Below are positions 1 through 6,497 of a DNA stretch of 11,159 nucleotides, in pieces. Source of the stretch: DATKXO01 sp035528995 (lineage in GTDB: Bacteria > Planctomycetota > Phycisphaerae > UBA1845). Position 1 is the first letter of the stretch; each line of letters starts with the position of its first letter. The DNA lies in assembly GCA_035528995.1 (NCBI GenBank), contig DATKXO010000383.1, positions 1 through 11,159 of the forward strand, written 5' to 3'. Both the position numbers and the translations under genes were made by a program. Under the pieces are notes generated by a model. That model had not been told where the DNA came from, made no database searches, and worked only from the letters and a program-made list of their open reading frames with translations.

Positions 1-4
1 CTGA

Positions 5-22
5 TCCCGACGTACGTCGGGA
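5..22. repeat. Perfect 18-bp palindrome
   Basis: TCCCGACGT is followed directly by its reverse complement ACGTCGGGA. As RNA it would fold into a 7-bp stem with a GTAC loop. It lies at the very edge of the window, so it could be the terminator hairpin of a gene outside the window, although no T-run follows. It could also be a DNA-binding dyad or an extragenic palindrome. Only the symmetry is certain. Confidence 0.6.
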
Positions 23-269
23 CGGTACTGATCGGGGGATGGCGGGGCAGTGAGGGGCTTGTTGACGGGGTGGGGAGGGGGTCGGAGAATGGATGCGTCG
101 GGATGGTCCAGGGGGTAACAGGGCAGGGCGTTTCGGGGGCGAGGATTCGGGCGGTGAGACCGGGCGTTCAGAAGGCCGAGATGGGATGCGGCCGCAACGT
201 GGGGCGTTGAGTAGGCGTGTGCTGGTGAAGGGATGCCGGGCACCGTGTGAACGCGCAAAAATCATCCTG
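23..269. other. Upstream non-coding stretch, nothing recognised
   Basis: This is G-rich DNA. Both strands have open frames, but their translations are rich in Gly and Arg, have no domain-like pattern and no convincing ribosome-binding site. I see no RNA gene here. It is probably the long leader or spacer before the cassette that starts at about 320 or 512. Confidence 0.4.
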
Positions 270-283
270 ACACCCTTTGCCGG
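270..283 (+). repeat. 14-bp box, copy 1 (ACACCCTTTGCCGG)
   Basis: It matches positions 470-483 (ACACCCTTTACCGG) at 13 of 14 bases, exactly 200 bp away. Each copy lies about 30-37 bp before an ATG that has a good ribosome-binding site (320 and 512). It may be a regulator site or the trace of a local duplication; the sequences flanking the two copies do not match. Confidence 0.45.
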
Positions 284-306
284 TCCACAGAGACGCTTTC
301 GTCGAA

Positions 307-312
307 AAGGAG
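307..312 (+). promoter_or_regulatory. Ribosome-binding site for the alternative start at 320
   Basis: AAGGAG lies 7 nt before an ATG at 320. That ATG is in frame with the cassette gene and would add 64 residues. By spacing and match it is as good as the site at 498-502. The added residues show no hydrophobic stretch, and using this start would bury the signal peptide, so I prefer the later start. This first site might instead drive a longer cytosolic isoform, or simply be unused. Confidence 0.4.
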
Positions 313-469
313 ATCATCTATGGAGTTTTCCTTTGTCTCGGGAGAGGTGCGTGCGCCCGGGAGTCCTATCTCAGAAAGGATCAATGCTTCTGAGTCAGGT
401 AGCGCATCGCCTAAACCTAACTGGAGATTTGGGACTCTGAATCTTCCAGCATTGTTTTGGATAACGAAA

Positions 470-483
470 ACACCCTTTACCGG
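470..483 (+). repeat. 14-bp box, copy 2 (ACACCCTTTACCGG)
   Basis: This is the second copy of the box at 270-283, 29 bp before the preferred start codon at 512. If the gene starts at 512, this copy lies in its leader or promoter region. Confidence 0.45.
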
Positions 484-497
484 CAAAGTGCTGGTTT

Positions 498-502
498 GGA
501 GG
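498..502 (+). promoter_or_regulatory. Ribosome-binding site deciding the start at 512
   Basis: GGAGG is followed by a 9-nt spacer and ATG. The start it selects gives a protein opening with a short polar tip and a hydrophobic run (residues 4-16), which fits a signal peptide. This is the main reason for choosing 512 over 320. Confidence 0.6.
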
Positions 503-511
503 ATTAGAGAG

Positions 512-1798
512 ATGAATACGCTCATTATCGGTCTGACGTTGGCTTTTCTCGGGACAGTTGCGGATCAGTCAGGAAGTGATCTCAACTCCCTTGCGGTGTC
601 TTCGAGCCAGACTCCCGCGTCGGTGCCCCTCTACGGCGATGGAGGGAGTGGAGGCCAAGATGGCGGCGAGCCCACTCCGCCGTATGTTGCCGACCTCGAC
701 GGCCCGCTGAGTGACCGTCTTCAGGCAATCGCGTTCGCCTGCGCCGAGTACGATCCCACCTCTGGTACCGTAGTCATACCAAGAACCGAAGATGAATTCG
801 GTACTAGGGATTCGTGGATCGAGATTGATCTGTCGACAGGGAACTTCATCCACGTAAATCCGGATTGTACCACCAACGGCTTCGGAACGATCTACGTGAA
901 CTGGGTAGGGGATGACCTGGAGGTGACTCTCGACGGCCAGCTGTGCCCTCTAAGCGGAGGCAACCTGGCCTACTTTGGAGACACAGTCACCCTCACAGTG
1001 GGCGAGAATCCGAGTGAGGTGGATTGGGTTGTGGACGGTGACCCGGTCCCACCCACGCACGTAGGTGTCCTGATCCTGGAGGCCTACGCATACGGCTCCT
1101 GGAGCCGGCCCATCGACGAAGCGATTCAGACCATCGGAGAATGGAACGACCTCCTCGGTATGGCGGCAGCAATGGTCGCTACACATGACGGTAGTGAGAT
1201 TCGCCACCCCAACTACGAAGCGCCAATGCCACCACCGCCCCCTTCTCGCGAAGACGATTACCAATGCGAAAACCCCGACCCCGAGTACCCGGAGTGTGTG
1301 TGGGATTGCGAGGAGAGCTTATCTGCCCTTATACAGGCAGCCGAGTTCCAAGTGGAACAGGCTGAAGAACACCTGACGGAAACGACAGCACAGGAGTGGG
1401 CACGGTACAGGGAAAACGTAAGGGCGTCCCGCAGAATGAAAGACAGCTGCCTTGACACCATCTTTCGTAAGGTGGCTATCGAAAGCGGTATTGAAATCGT
1501 CGTGGGAACAGGAACCATCGTGGCGGGGGCCTGCACTGGCGTCGGCTGCGTGGTAATAGTGGGCACTATTGGCGCCATGGACGGGGCCCTCATCGCAACC
1601 GCCATCATTGCATCCTCATCTGTGGACGGATGCAACGCTGATCACTACTGGAGGGTTCGAGTCGCTCAGCAAATGAGGATCGCCGCCATACAAGCGGCCG
1701 AATCCGCGTTGGAGAGTGCTCGGGACGCTCTTATGTACCTTCTCGGGCAGTACGAGGAATGCCCCGTGGTTTGCTGCCCTCCAGGTCCGGTGGAATAG
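512..1798 (+). CDS. Probable exported Cys-rich protein with glycine-rich hydrophobic hairpin
   Basis: 428 aa from the preferred start. I do not recognise a named family. Residues 4-16 form a hydrophobic run that fits a signal peptide. A Gly/Asp-rich linker follows (about 40-65), then a region with beta-strand character (about 70-195) ending in a Pro run (239-244). Residues 265-322 look like a long charged helix or coiled coil. Residues 326-371 are a Gly/Ala/Val/Ile-rich hydrophobic stretch, interrupted near 353-358, that resembles a membrane-inserting glycine hairpin. A second amphipathic helix (376-414) and a Cys-rich tail (417, 421, 422) follow. Thirteen Cys in all suggest disulfides outside the cytoplasm. 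Base composition is visibly less GC-rich than the genes to the right, which suggests transfer. The next gene follows within 20 bp, so the two are probably co-transcribed. An alternative start at 320 adds 64 residues without obvious structure. Function unknown. Confidence 0.7.
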   Translation: MNTLIIGLTLAFLGTVADQSGSDLNSLAVSSSQTPASVPLYGDGGSGGQDGGEPTPPYVADLDGPLSDRLQAIAFACAEYDPTSGTVVIPRTEDEFGTRDSWIEIDLSTGNFIHVNPDCTTNGFGTIYVNWVGDDLEVTLDGQLCPLSGGNLAYFGDTVTLTVGENPSEVDWVVDGDPVPPTHVGVLILEAYAYGSWSRPIDEAIQTIGEWNDLLGMAAAMVATHDGSEIRHPNYEAPMPPPPPSREDDYQCENPDPEYPECVWDCEESLSALIQAAEFQVEQAEEHLTETTAQEWARYRENVRASRRMKDSCLDTIFRKVAIESGIEIVVGTGTIVAGACTGVGCVVIVGTIGAMDGALIATAIIASSSVDGCNADHYWRVRVAQQMRIAAIQAAESALESARDALMYLLGQYEECPVVCCPPGPVE

Positions 1799-1821
1799 CC
1801 ATGAGGAGAATAGCCATGAGG
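1793..1821 (+). repeat. 15-bp-period tandem duplication at the gene junction
   Basis: GAATAGCCATGAGG occurs at 1793-1806 and again at 1808-1821. The first copy carries the TAG stop of the upstream gene and an ATG at 1801. The second carries the ATG at 1816. The duplication therefore gives the downstream gene two in-frame starts five codons apart. The DNA between them supplies GAGGAG (1803-1808), a good ribosome-binding site 7 nt before 1816. Confidence 0.75.
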
Positions 1822-2157
1822 GTATACCCGTGGCAGTTTTACCGGCGTCGACACGCCCGGTGGGTGCAACTCGGATTCGGAATCGCGACGTGCTCGGTCA
1901 TGGTATGGTTTCTCTCTCAGACGGGATGGAATATTGGCTTGTCAGCAATCTTGATCTTGACTGGGGTAGGCATTATCCTCCTGTTCACGATTCTCTTTGA
2001 ATTCCTACCCCTGTCTGCACAGCGCGCCAGAAAGCTCCTCCTGCGTTACCTGCAGGAAGCCCCGGGTCAATGCCCTTGGTGCGGGTATGATATGCATGCT
2101 TGTACGGACTCCCGGTGTTCTGAGTGCGGGAGGGAATCCATGTTGCCCAGGGCCTAA
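1816..2157 (+). CDS. Small two-TM protein with C-terminal zinc ribbon
   Basis: 113 aa. A basic N-terminus (RRRHARW) precedes two hydrophobic segments, at about residues 17-36 and 40-64, and then a short amphipathic helix (68-81). The tail carries four Cys at 86, 89, 101 and 104 in the arrangement CPWCGYD-x9-SRCSECG, which should bind one zinc. This short zinc-ribbon tail is very common on Planctomycetota membrane proteins of unknown role; that is background knowledge, not proof of function. The start at 1816 is preferred because GAGGAG lies 7 nt upstream; 1801 is an in-frame alternative only 2 nt after the preceding stop. The gene is almost certainly cotranslated with the exported protein before it, so a partner, processing or protective role for that protein is possible (inference). 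Its stop lies 4 bp from the end of the IS66 remnant on the other strand. Confidence 0.75.
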   Translation: MRVYPWQFYRRRHARWVQLGFGIATCSVMVWFLSQTGWNIGLSAILILTGVGIILLFTILFEFLPLSAQRARKLLLRYLQEAPGQCPWCGYDMHACTDSRCSECGRESMLPRA

Positions 2158-2161
2158 GAGT

Positions 2162-2741
2162 TCAGCCGTTTGCAGCGACCGGGTCGGGCAGCGGGGGTAG
2201 TTGGCCGGTTTCGAGGTAGGTTCTGAGGGCGGTGGCGACGGTCTTGGTCGGATCGTGACCTCGCATTCGCAGGGTGCGGTAGATGCTCATCAGGATGGCT
2301 TGCGTGGCGGCTCCCTGCTCGGAGCGGTTCGACTGGCTGTTCTTGCGCAGGATCACGGCCGGTCGAATCTGCCGTTCGGCCAGGTTGTTCTCGAAGGGCA
2401 CCTTGGGTTTGTCCAGGAAGGTGAAGAGGTGGTCCCAGTGTTTGCGCAGCCGCTTGGCCAGCCGCAGGGCGTCGGCATCGCGGTAGACGGGTTCGCCGTC
2501 CGGACCCCGCCACTGGGCCAGGGCGGTCAGCCGACGGTCGATCAGCCGGATGCGACGTTCGCAGCGCTGCGGCTCGAAGTCGGGCCGCTTGCGCAGCCGG
2601 ATGCCGTCGCGGACCAGGCGGCGCAGCTTCTTGGCGAAGGCCTGCCACTCGGGTGAGTCGTTGTCCTGGTCGACCTTCTCCAGTTCGCGCAGCAGATGCA
2701 CCAGGCAGTACTGCCGGTCGTCGGTCTCGATCGACTCGTAC
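2162..2741 (-). pseudogene. IS66-family transposase, C-terminal remnant
   Basis: Read right to left, the frame opens mid-protein at Y-E-S-I-E-T, runs through QYCLVHLLRELEK and ends in the typical IS66 tail: PFENNLAERQIRPA, then LRKNSQSNRSEQGA, then SIYRTLRMRGHDP, with a stop at 2162-2164. That is about 193 codons, against roughly 450-500 in an intact IS66 TnpC. The first DDE acidic residue and the whole N-terminal half are missing, so it cannot be active. The frame breaks exactly where the terminal repeat of the IS256-type element begins (2742). No IS66 terminal repeat is visible on the left: the transposase stop is only 4 bp from the stop of the zinc-ribbon gene, so the left end of the element has also been lost. 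Confidence 0.9.
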
Positions 2742-3145
2742 GGGAGCTATTGTCAAAAGTCGTTGATGACCAGTGATCAGGCGGCGGTCTTTTCGGGTCG
2801 TTCTCCATCGACGAAGCGGACGCCGGCGATCACCTCCGGCAGCAGCTTCGCACCGTTGATGGCCCGCCACTTGCGGGCCGCACTCTCGGTCAGCTTGAAC
2901 ACCATCGTCAGACACGCCAGGCGCGTACCGTTGCCCTTGGTGCGGCGATGCCGCAGCCGTACCGTCGCGAACGTGCTCTCGATCGGGTTCGTGGTTCGCA
3001 GGTGGACCCAGTGCTCGGCCGGGAAGTCGTAGAAGGTCAACAGCACCTCACGGTCCTTCTTCAGGCAATCGACCGCTGCCGGGTACTTGGGCGCAAACAT
3101 CGCGATGAATGCTTCGAACGCCTGTCCTCGATGGGCGGCGGCTCG
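2742..3145 (-). mobile_element. IS256-type element remnant inserted in the IS66 gene
   Basis: The left edge is sharp. GGGAGCTATTGTCAAAAGT at 2742-2760 looks like the terminal inverted repeat of an IS256-type element and sits just outside the transposase stop. To its left the IS66 frame is intact, and to its right the IS256 frame begins, so the IS256-type element jumped into IS66. No matching inverted end was found further right, and the transposase similarity fades at about 3145, so the 5' part of the element has been deleted. Confidence 0.75.
2777..3145 (-). pseudogene. IS256 (mutator-type) transposase, C-terminal remnant
   Basis: The clear C-terminal end of a mutator-type transposase. In order it shows GQAFEAFIAMF, KYPAAVDCLKKD, then LLTFYDFPAEHWVHLRTTNP and IESTFATVR (the region holding the last catalytic Glu), then MVFKL and GVRFVDG, with a stop at 2777-2779. 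An ATG exists at 3100, but the family similarity continues upstream of it to about 3130-3145, so this is the interior of a longer protein and not a true start. About 120 codons remain of roughly 400. The first two catalytic Asp residues are absent, so it is inactive. Confidence 0.88.
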
Positions 3146-3375
3146 GGGCGACCGTAGGCCGGGCGAACAGGTAAGCCTCAGGATGGACGGGCGGTTCGCG
3201 AGGCGCGGGGCGCCCGTCTCCTGTCTATGCGGGCCCCGAGGAATCCGGGTCGGGCAGCTTCATTTCGGCGTCGCGGGCTGCTATGGTGGTCTGGGAGCAG
3301 GGTTGGGCGCGGTGGCCGCGGGCCGGCCCACGAGACTACGACCGATAATGCCGGAATGCAGGCCGGCGGGTAGTG
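3146..3375. other. Intergenic stretch with a GC-rich inverted repeat
   Basis: No gene is recognised between the IS256 remnant and the MITE-like element. GACGGGCG (3186-3193) pairs perfectly with CGCCCGTC (3211-3218) across a 17-nt loop. A smaller GCCGG/CCGGC hairpin lies near 3350-3365, and GGGCCGGCCC at 3320-3329 is self-complementary. Neither hairpin is followed by a T-run, so I do not call a terminator. The missing 5' parts of the two transposases are not here. Confidence 0.4.
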
Positions 3376-3494
3376 TAGTGTCTCAGAAATGCCGCGTCGT
3401 TCGATCGACGCCAATTTGGGGCGTCATCGCCGTTCTAGCGTCCGCGCGAACTGAAGTTCGCGGCTCGTTGCGATGCAATCTCAATGAGACACTA
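3376..3494. mobile_element. MITE-like element, 119 bp, ends TAGTGTCTCA/TGAGACACTA
   Basis: A perfect 10-bp inverted repeat bounds this segment: TAGTGTCTCA at 3376-3385 and TGAGACACTA at 3485-3494. The outermost TA on each side would fit a TA target duplication of an IS630/Tc1-type transposase, leaving GTGTCTCA as the true 8-bp terminal repeat. No coding capacity. Inside are two perfect hairpins, GACGCC/GGCGTC (3407-3425) and the 18-bp palindrome at 3445-3462. It ends 10 bp before the kinase start, so it makes up the 5' leader and probably the promoter region of that gene. Only the symmetry and size are seen; mobility is inferred, since only one copy is in the window. Confidence 0.55.
3445..3462. 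repeat. 18-bp hairpin, relative of the one at 4530-4547
   Basis: CGCGAACT-GA-AGTTCGCG forms an 8-bp perfect stem. It sits in a 26-base stretch (3442-3467) that matches 4527-4552 at all but two positions. Those two differences pair with each other (A-T here, G-C there), so the stem is preserved by a compensatory change. Confidence 0.7.
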
Positions 3495-3504
3495 GAGTAG
3501 CGGG

Positions 3505-4338
3505 ATGAGTATTGACGATCATGTACCGGAGTATCGCATCCTGTCCAGGCTCGGCTCGGGCGCGGGCAGCGCCCTGTACAAGGCCAGGTCGCGGAAGACG
3601 GGCGAGATCTACACGGTCAAGTACGTCAAGCTGCACTCGCCCGACGACTCCCGGTTCATCGACCAGATGAAGACGGAGCACGCCTGCGGGTCGGTGGTGG
3701 ACCATCCGGCCGTGCGAAAGACTTTCTCGTTCCACTACATCCGCAGGCTGTTTCGCCTCAAATCGGCCGCCCTGTTCATGGAGTTCGTGGACGGGACGAC
3801 GCTTCCCTCTCTGGCCGACCGCATCCCCGTGGGCGAGCTGATTCGTATCATGGAGAAGGTCTCGCTCGGTCTGCAGGCCATGCACGAGGGCGGCTTCGTT
3901 CACGCGGACGTCAAACCGCAGAACATCCTGGTGCTGCCCGACCGGAGCGTGAAGCTGATCGACTTCGGACAGGCCGCAGCCATGCACCGGTCCAAGTCGC
4001 GCGTCCAGGGGACCATCGACTACATCGCCCCCGAGCAGGTCGACCTGCAGCCGCTCAGCGCCCGGACCGACGTCTTCGGTTTCGGAGCCACGCTGCACCG
4101 GCTGCTCACCGGAAAGCCGGTGCCGACCGAACTGAACCAGAACATCAACATCAACTCCGGTGCGGTCACGGGGGTCCGCATCAAGGCGGTCGCGGAACCG
4201 ACGCTCGACGGCCTGCCCAAAGTGATCGCCAAGCTCATTACCGATTGCTGCCAGCCGGCGCCACGCGATCGCCCGACGGATATGAAGGAAGTCCTCGATC
4301 GATGCCGTCTGGCGCGGAAGGTGCTGAGCCGTAAGTAA
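3505..4338 (+). CDS. Soluble Hanks-type Ser/Thr protein kinase, kinase domain only
   Basis: 277 aa, essentially one kinase domain with no transmembrane segment or sensor domain. Seen in order: glycine loop GSGAGS (17-22), ATP-anchoring Lys39 in YTVKYVK, a candidate alpha-C Glu58, catalytic loop HADVKPQN (133-140) with Asp135, Lys137 and Asn140, DFG at 153-155, APE at 175-177, the F-helix Asp189, and the late Arg256 in RDRP. All residues needed for phosphotransfer are present. The Arg before the catalytic Asp is Ala134, so this is a non-RD kinase, a type that often does not need activation-loop phosphorylation (family knowledge). The start at 3505 is fixed by an in-frame TAG at 3493-3495; the ribosome-binding site is weak. 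The region upstream is the MITE-like element. It converges on the GTPase pair across the tandem repeats. Substrate unknown; the GTPases are possible targets (inference only). Confidence 0.9.
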   Translation: MSIDDHVPEYRILSRLGSGAGSALYKARSRKTGEIYTVKYVKLHSPDDSRFIDQMKTEHACGSVVDHPAVRKTFSFHYIRRLFRLKSAALFMEFVDGTTLPSLADRIPVGELIRIMEKVSLGLQAMHEGGFVHADVKPQNILVLPDRSVKLIDFGQAAAMHRSKSRVQGTIDYIAPEQVDLQPLSARTDVFGFGATLHRLLTGKPVPTELNQNININSGAVTGVRIKAVAEPTLDGLPKVIAKLITDCCQPAPRDRPTDMKEVLDRCRLARKVLSRK

Positions 4339-4340
4339 TA

Positions 4341-4462
4341 CCGGGTACAGTTTGTTTGTGCCGATTGGCTGCCCCGCAAGTCGGCGTGCCGACGGCGACT
4401 CAGGCCGCGCGAGCTGAACGCGGCTCGGGGATCGGCAGAGTCATCCTGGAATTGGTATGAGA
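4341..4462. repeat. Tandem intergenic repeat, copy 1 (122 bp)
   Basis: It aligns with 4463-4587 over its whole length. The longest identical runs are GTGCCGACGGCGACTCAGG and CTCGGGGATCGGCAGAGTC and their neighbours. It lacks three bases (GCT) in the central palindrome, which reduces the stem to CGCG...CGCG (4408-4422), and is otherwise the more diverged copy. It begins 2 bp after the kinase stop. Confidence 0.85.
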
Positions 4463-4587
4463 CCGGTTACGGTTTGATTATGCCGATTGGGTGTGCCGCG
4501 AGTCGGGGTGCCGACGGCGACTCAGGCCGCGCGAGCTGAAGCTCGCGGCTCGGGGATCGGCAGAGTCATCCTGGAACTGGTATGAGT
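4463..4587. repeat. Tandem intergenic repeat, copy 2 (125 bp)
   Basis: Direct repeat of the preceding unit, with the central palindrome intact. Both copies lie between two convergent genes, so the hairpin could act as a two-way transcription end or RNA-stabilising structure, like REP elements in other bacteria (inference). It contains no open frame. The last ~38 bp before the GTPase stop (4588-4625) are unique and show nothing recognisable. Confidence 0.85.
4530..4547. repeat. 18-bp hairpin in repeat copy 2
   Basis: CGCGAGCT-GA-AGCTCGCG is a perfect 8-bp stem with a 2-base centre. The flanks CCG and GCTCG are shared with the hairpin in the MITE-like element at 3445-3462. No T-run follows on either strand. 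Confidence 0.7.
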
Positions 4588-4625
4588 CTGGTGCGGCGAG
4601 GGGGCGTCGATCCGCCGCCCGGCGC

Positions 4626-6494
4626 TCAAGCATCCGGTCGGCCGTCAGCCAGGCACTCCAGGGTGCCGGCGAGTTCGGCCAGTTGACTCTGAATCTGCTC
4701 GATGGGTCGGGCGATGGAGCCGGCCAGGGAGGCGGTCAACGGTTCGGCGCCGATCTCGGCGGCGGACTCCCGCTGGTGCCGCATGAGGGCGTGGGTGTCG
4801 CGGACGGCGCGCGAGTACACGGCCGCCACCAGGCAGGCGAACAGCAACAGGGAGACCGCGAGCCCGGTCAGCACGGCACCCGCGGACAAGGTCCCTACCA
4901 GCAGGGTCAGCAGTACGAGGACCGACCCACGATCACCGTGAATTACGGGTAACAGCCCGGCCAGCACCGGCTGGGCGAGCGGGAACCAGATCAACAACGA
5001 AACCGGAACGATCCAGCGAACCAGCCGCCCGACGGGGCCCGGCCTCTTCTGCAACAGCGGCTCGATGAGGGCCGACCGGTGCTCCTCGGCCAGCGTGACG
5101 GTCTCGATCCGGAACTGGCGCGACAGGTCGGACGTGGAGGGCAACTCGAGATCGAGTTGTCGAACGCCCGCGAGCTGGGCCTGCACCGCGGTCAGCACGC
5201 CGTCCACGCGGTCCTCGAGCGTCAGGCCGTCGAAATCGAATGACGCGTGCCCGCCCGCAGTGGATGATCCACCGAGCCAGCCACGCAGACCGCCGAGCAA
5301 CGATCCGAACAGGGCCATCGGCCAGGCGATGATCCCCAGCAACGGCCAGCGCGCGATCCGCGTCTGGAACAGCACGGACGACCACTCGGCAAAGAGGGCC
5401 TTCTCCGGATTGAGGCGTCGCAGCAACCGCTCGCAATAGGCCGGCGGCAGAAAGCGGGCTACGAGCTTGTCGATCTTTCCCGGGCCGGCCACTCGGTTGA
5501 GCCGCTCGAGGATGACGCGGATTCGGAAGTGACTTAGCAAGTCGCGAGCCTGGACTCGGACCTGGTGCGTCAGGTTGGCCCGTTTGCCCGCTTCGGCCTC
5601 CTCGGCCGTCGGAGCGGTGATCAGCCTTTGGCGGAGGCGATCGAACTCGCCCAGCGCCCGGTCCACGGCGGCCGCGATCGACCGGTCGGCATCGGTTGAT
5701 TCCGTTGCGTCGGGCAGACCACGGCTTCTTGCGATTGCGTCCAGCATCGACGCCGCGCTGCGATAGCGGGCCGAGATGAGGAAGGCGCGCCCTTCGACGG
5801 CGTCGGGATCGGCCTCGGCGATCTGGGATGCCAGGGCGTCCGCGACTCGTTGCAGCTCGGCTTCCGGGCCGCCGTCGGACGGACCGGCCTGAGCGAGCAG
5901 CCAGTCGATCTTGTTCACGACGTACACGAAGTTGCACCGGGCCTTGAGAACGCGCTGGATCTCGGCCATGGCCCGTAAGTCCCCGACCTTCTTGGGCGTG
6001 GTGATCCAGATGATGCCGTCGAGGACGGAGCTGATCCTGCGGACCCGCTCGACGTGGTGCTCGAAGAGGGAGTCGAAATCGGGCAGATCCACGAGCACCA
6101 GCCCGCGCATGGACTGGGGCGCGTTGGGATGGTAGGTGACCGGAAACCGCGTCAATGGGGATTCCGATTCGGCGAGCGGCCCGGTCGAGTCGGCCAGTGC
6201 GCCAAAACGCTCTTTCAAGGCTTCAAGGTCGGGCTCCGCCAGGTAGGCCGCCGGCTGGAACGTGCCCTCGCCCACCTCGCGATGGCAATCGACGACCTCG
6301 GCGCCGGCCAGGGCGTTCACCAGCGTGCTCTTGCCCACCTCCTTGCCACCGAGCACGCCCCACACCCAGAGACGGTCCCGCATCGACCTGCCGCCCCCGG
6401 TGGCCAGGTCGAGCGGCTCGGCGTGCAGCAGCTCGGCCAGGCGGCGGTTGGCAGATCGGAGCACGGCTTCCGGATTGTCCGGGGCGACGGACAT
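4626..6494 (-). CDS. Membrane-anchored dynamin-like GTPase (downstream partner)
   Basis: 622 aa. The GTPase domain is complete: P-loop GGKEVGKS (49-56), switch-I Thr78 in GEGTFQ, G3 as VDLPDF with Asp136, G4 as NKID (194-197), and a G5-like SA (241-242). In G3 the usual Gly is Asp139, a DxPD form seen in dynamin-like and related large GTPases. A long helical stretch follows (about 270-375). Then come a hydrophobic segment (383-404), a soluble helical insert (425-480), and a strongly hydrophobic region (494-560) with room for two or three membrane passes, then a helical tail. This resembles bacterial dynamin-like proteins with membrane-inserting hairpins, which reshape or protect membranes; the exact family is not certain. 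The start is 3 bp after the stop of the next GTPase upstream, with GGGAGA about 10 nt before it inside that gene's end, so the two are translationally coupled. Convergent with the kinase. Confidence 0.85.
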   Translation of the reverse strand: MSVAPDNPEAVLRSANRRLAELLHAEPLDLATGGGRSMRDRLWVWGVLGGKEVGKSTLVNALAGAEVVDCHREVGEGTFQPAAYLAEPDLEALKERFGALADSTGPLAESESPLTRFPVTYHPNAPQSMRGLVLVDLPDFDSLFEHHVERVRRISSVLDGIIWITTPKKVGDLRAMAEIQRVLKARCNFVYVVNKIDWLLAQAGPSDGGPEAELQRVADALASQIAEADPDAVEGRAFLISARYRSAASMLDAIARSRGLPDATESTDADRSIAAAVDRALGEFDRLRQRLITAPTAEEAEAGKRANLTHQVRVQARDLLSHFRIRVILERLNRVAGPGKIDKLVARFLPPAYCERLLRRLNPEKALFAEWSSVLFQTRIARWPLLGIIAWPMALFGSLLGGLRGWLGGSSTAGGHASFDFDGLTLEDRVDGVLTAVQAQLAGVRQLDLELPSTSDLSRQFRIETVTLAEEHRSALIEPLLQKRPGPVGRLVRWIVPVSLLIWFPLAQPVLAGLLPVIHGDRGSVLVLLTLLVGTLSAGAVLTGLAVSLLLFACLVAAVYSRAVRDTHALMRHQRESAAEIGAEPLTASLAGSIARPIEQIQSQLAELAGTLECLADGRPDA

Positions 6495-6497
6495 GGG

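Noticed and set aside
93..440. 115-aa plus-strand frame before the first cassette gene
   Set aside because: Low-complexity Gly/Arg composition, no ribosome-binding site, and no recognisable motif.
3186..3218. Rho-independent terminator at the GACGGGCG/CGCCCGTC hairpin
   Set aside because: The stem is good, but the loop is long (17 nt) and no T-run follows on either strand.
3481..4098. 205-aa minus-strand frame opposite the kinase
   Set aside because: Antisense of the kinase catalytic region; no ribosome-binding site or domain features.
4341..4587. CRISPR-like reading of the tandem repeat
   Set aside because: Only two units, each over 120 bp, directly adjacent, with no variable spacers and no cas gene nearby.
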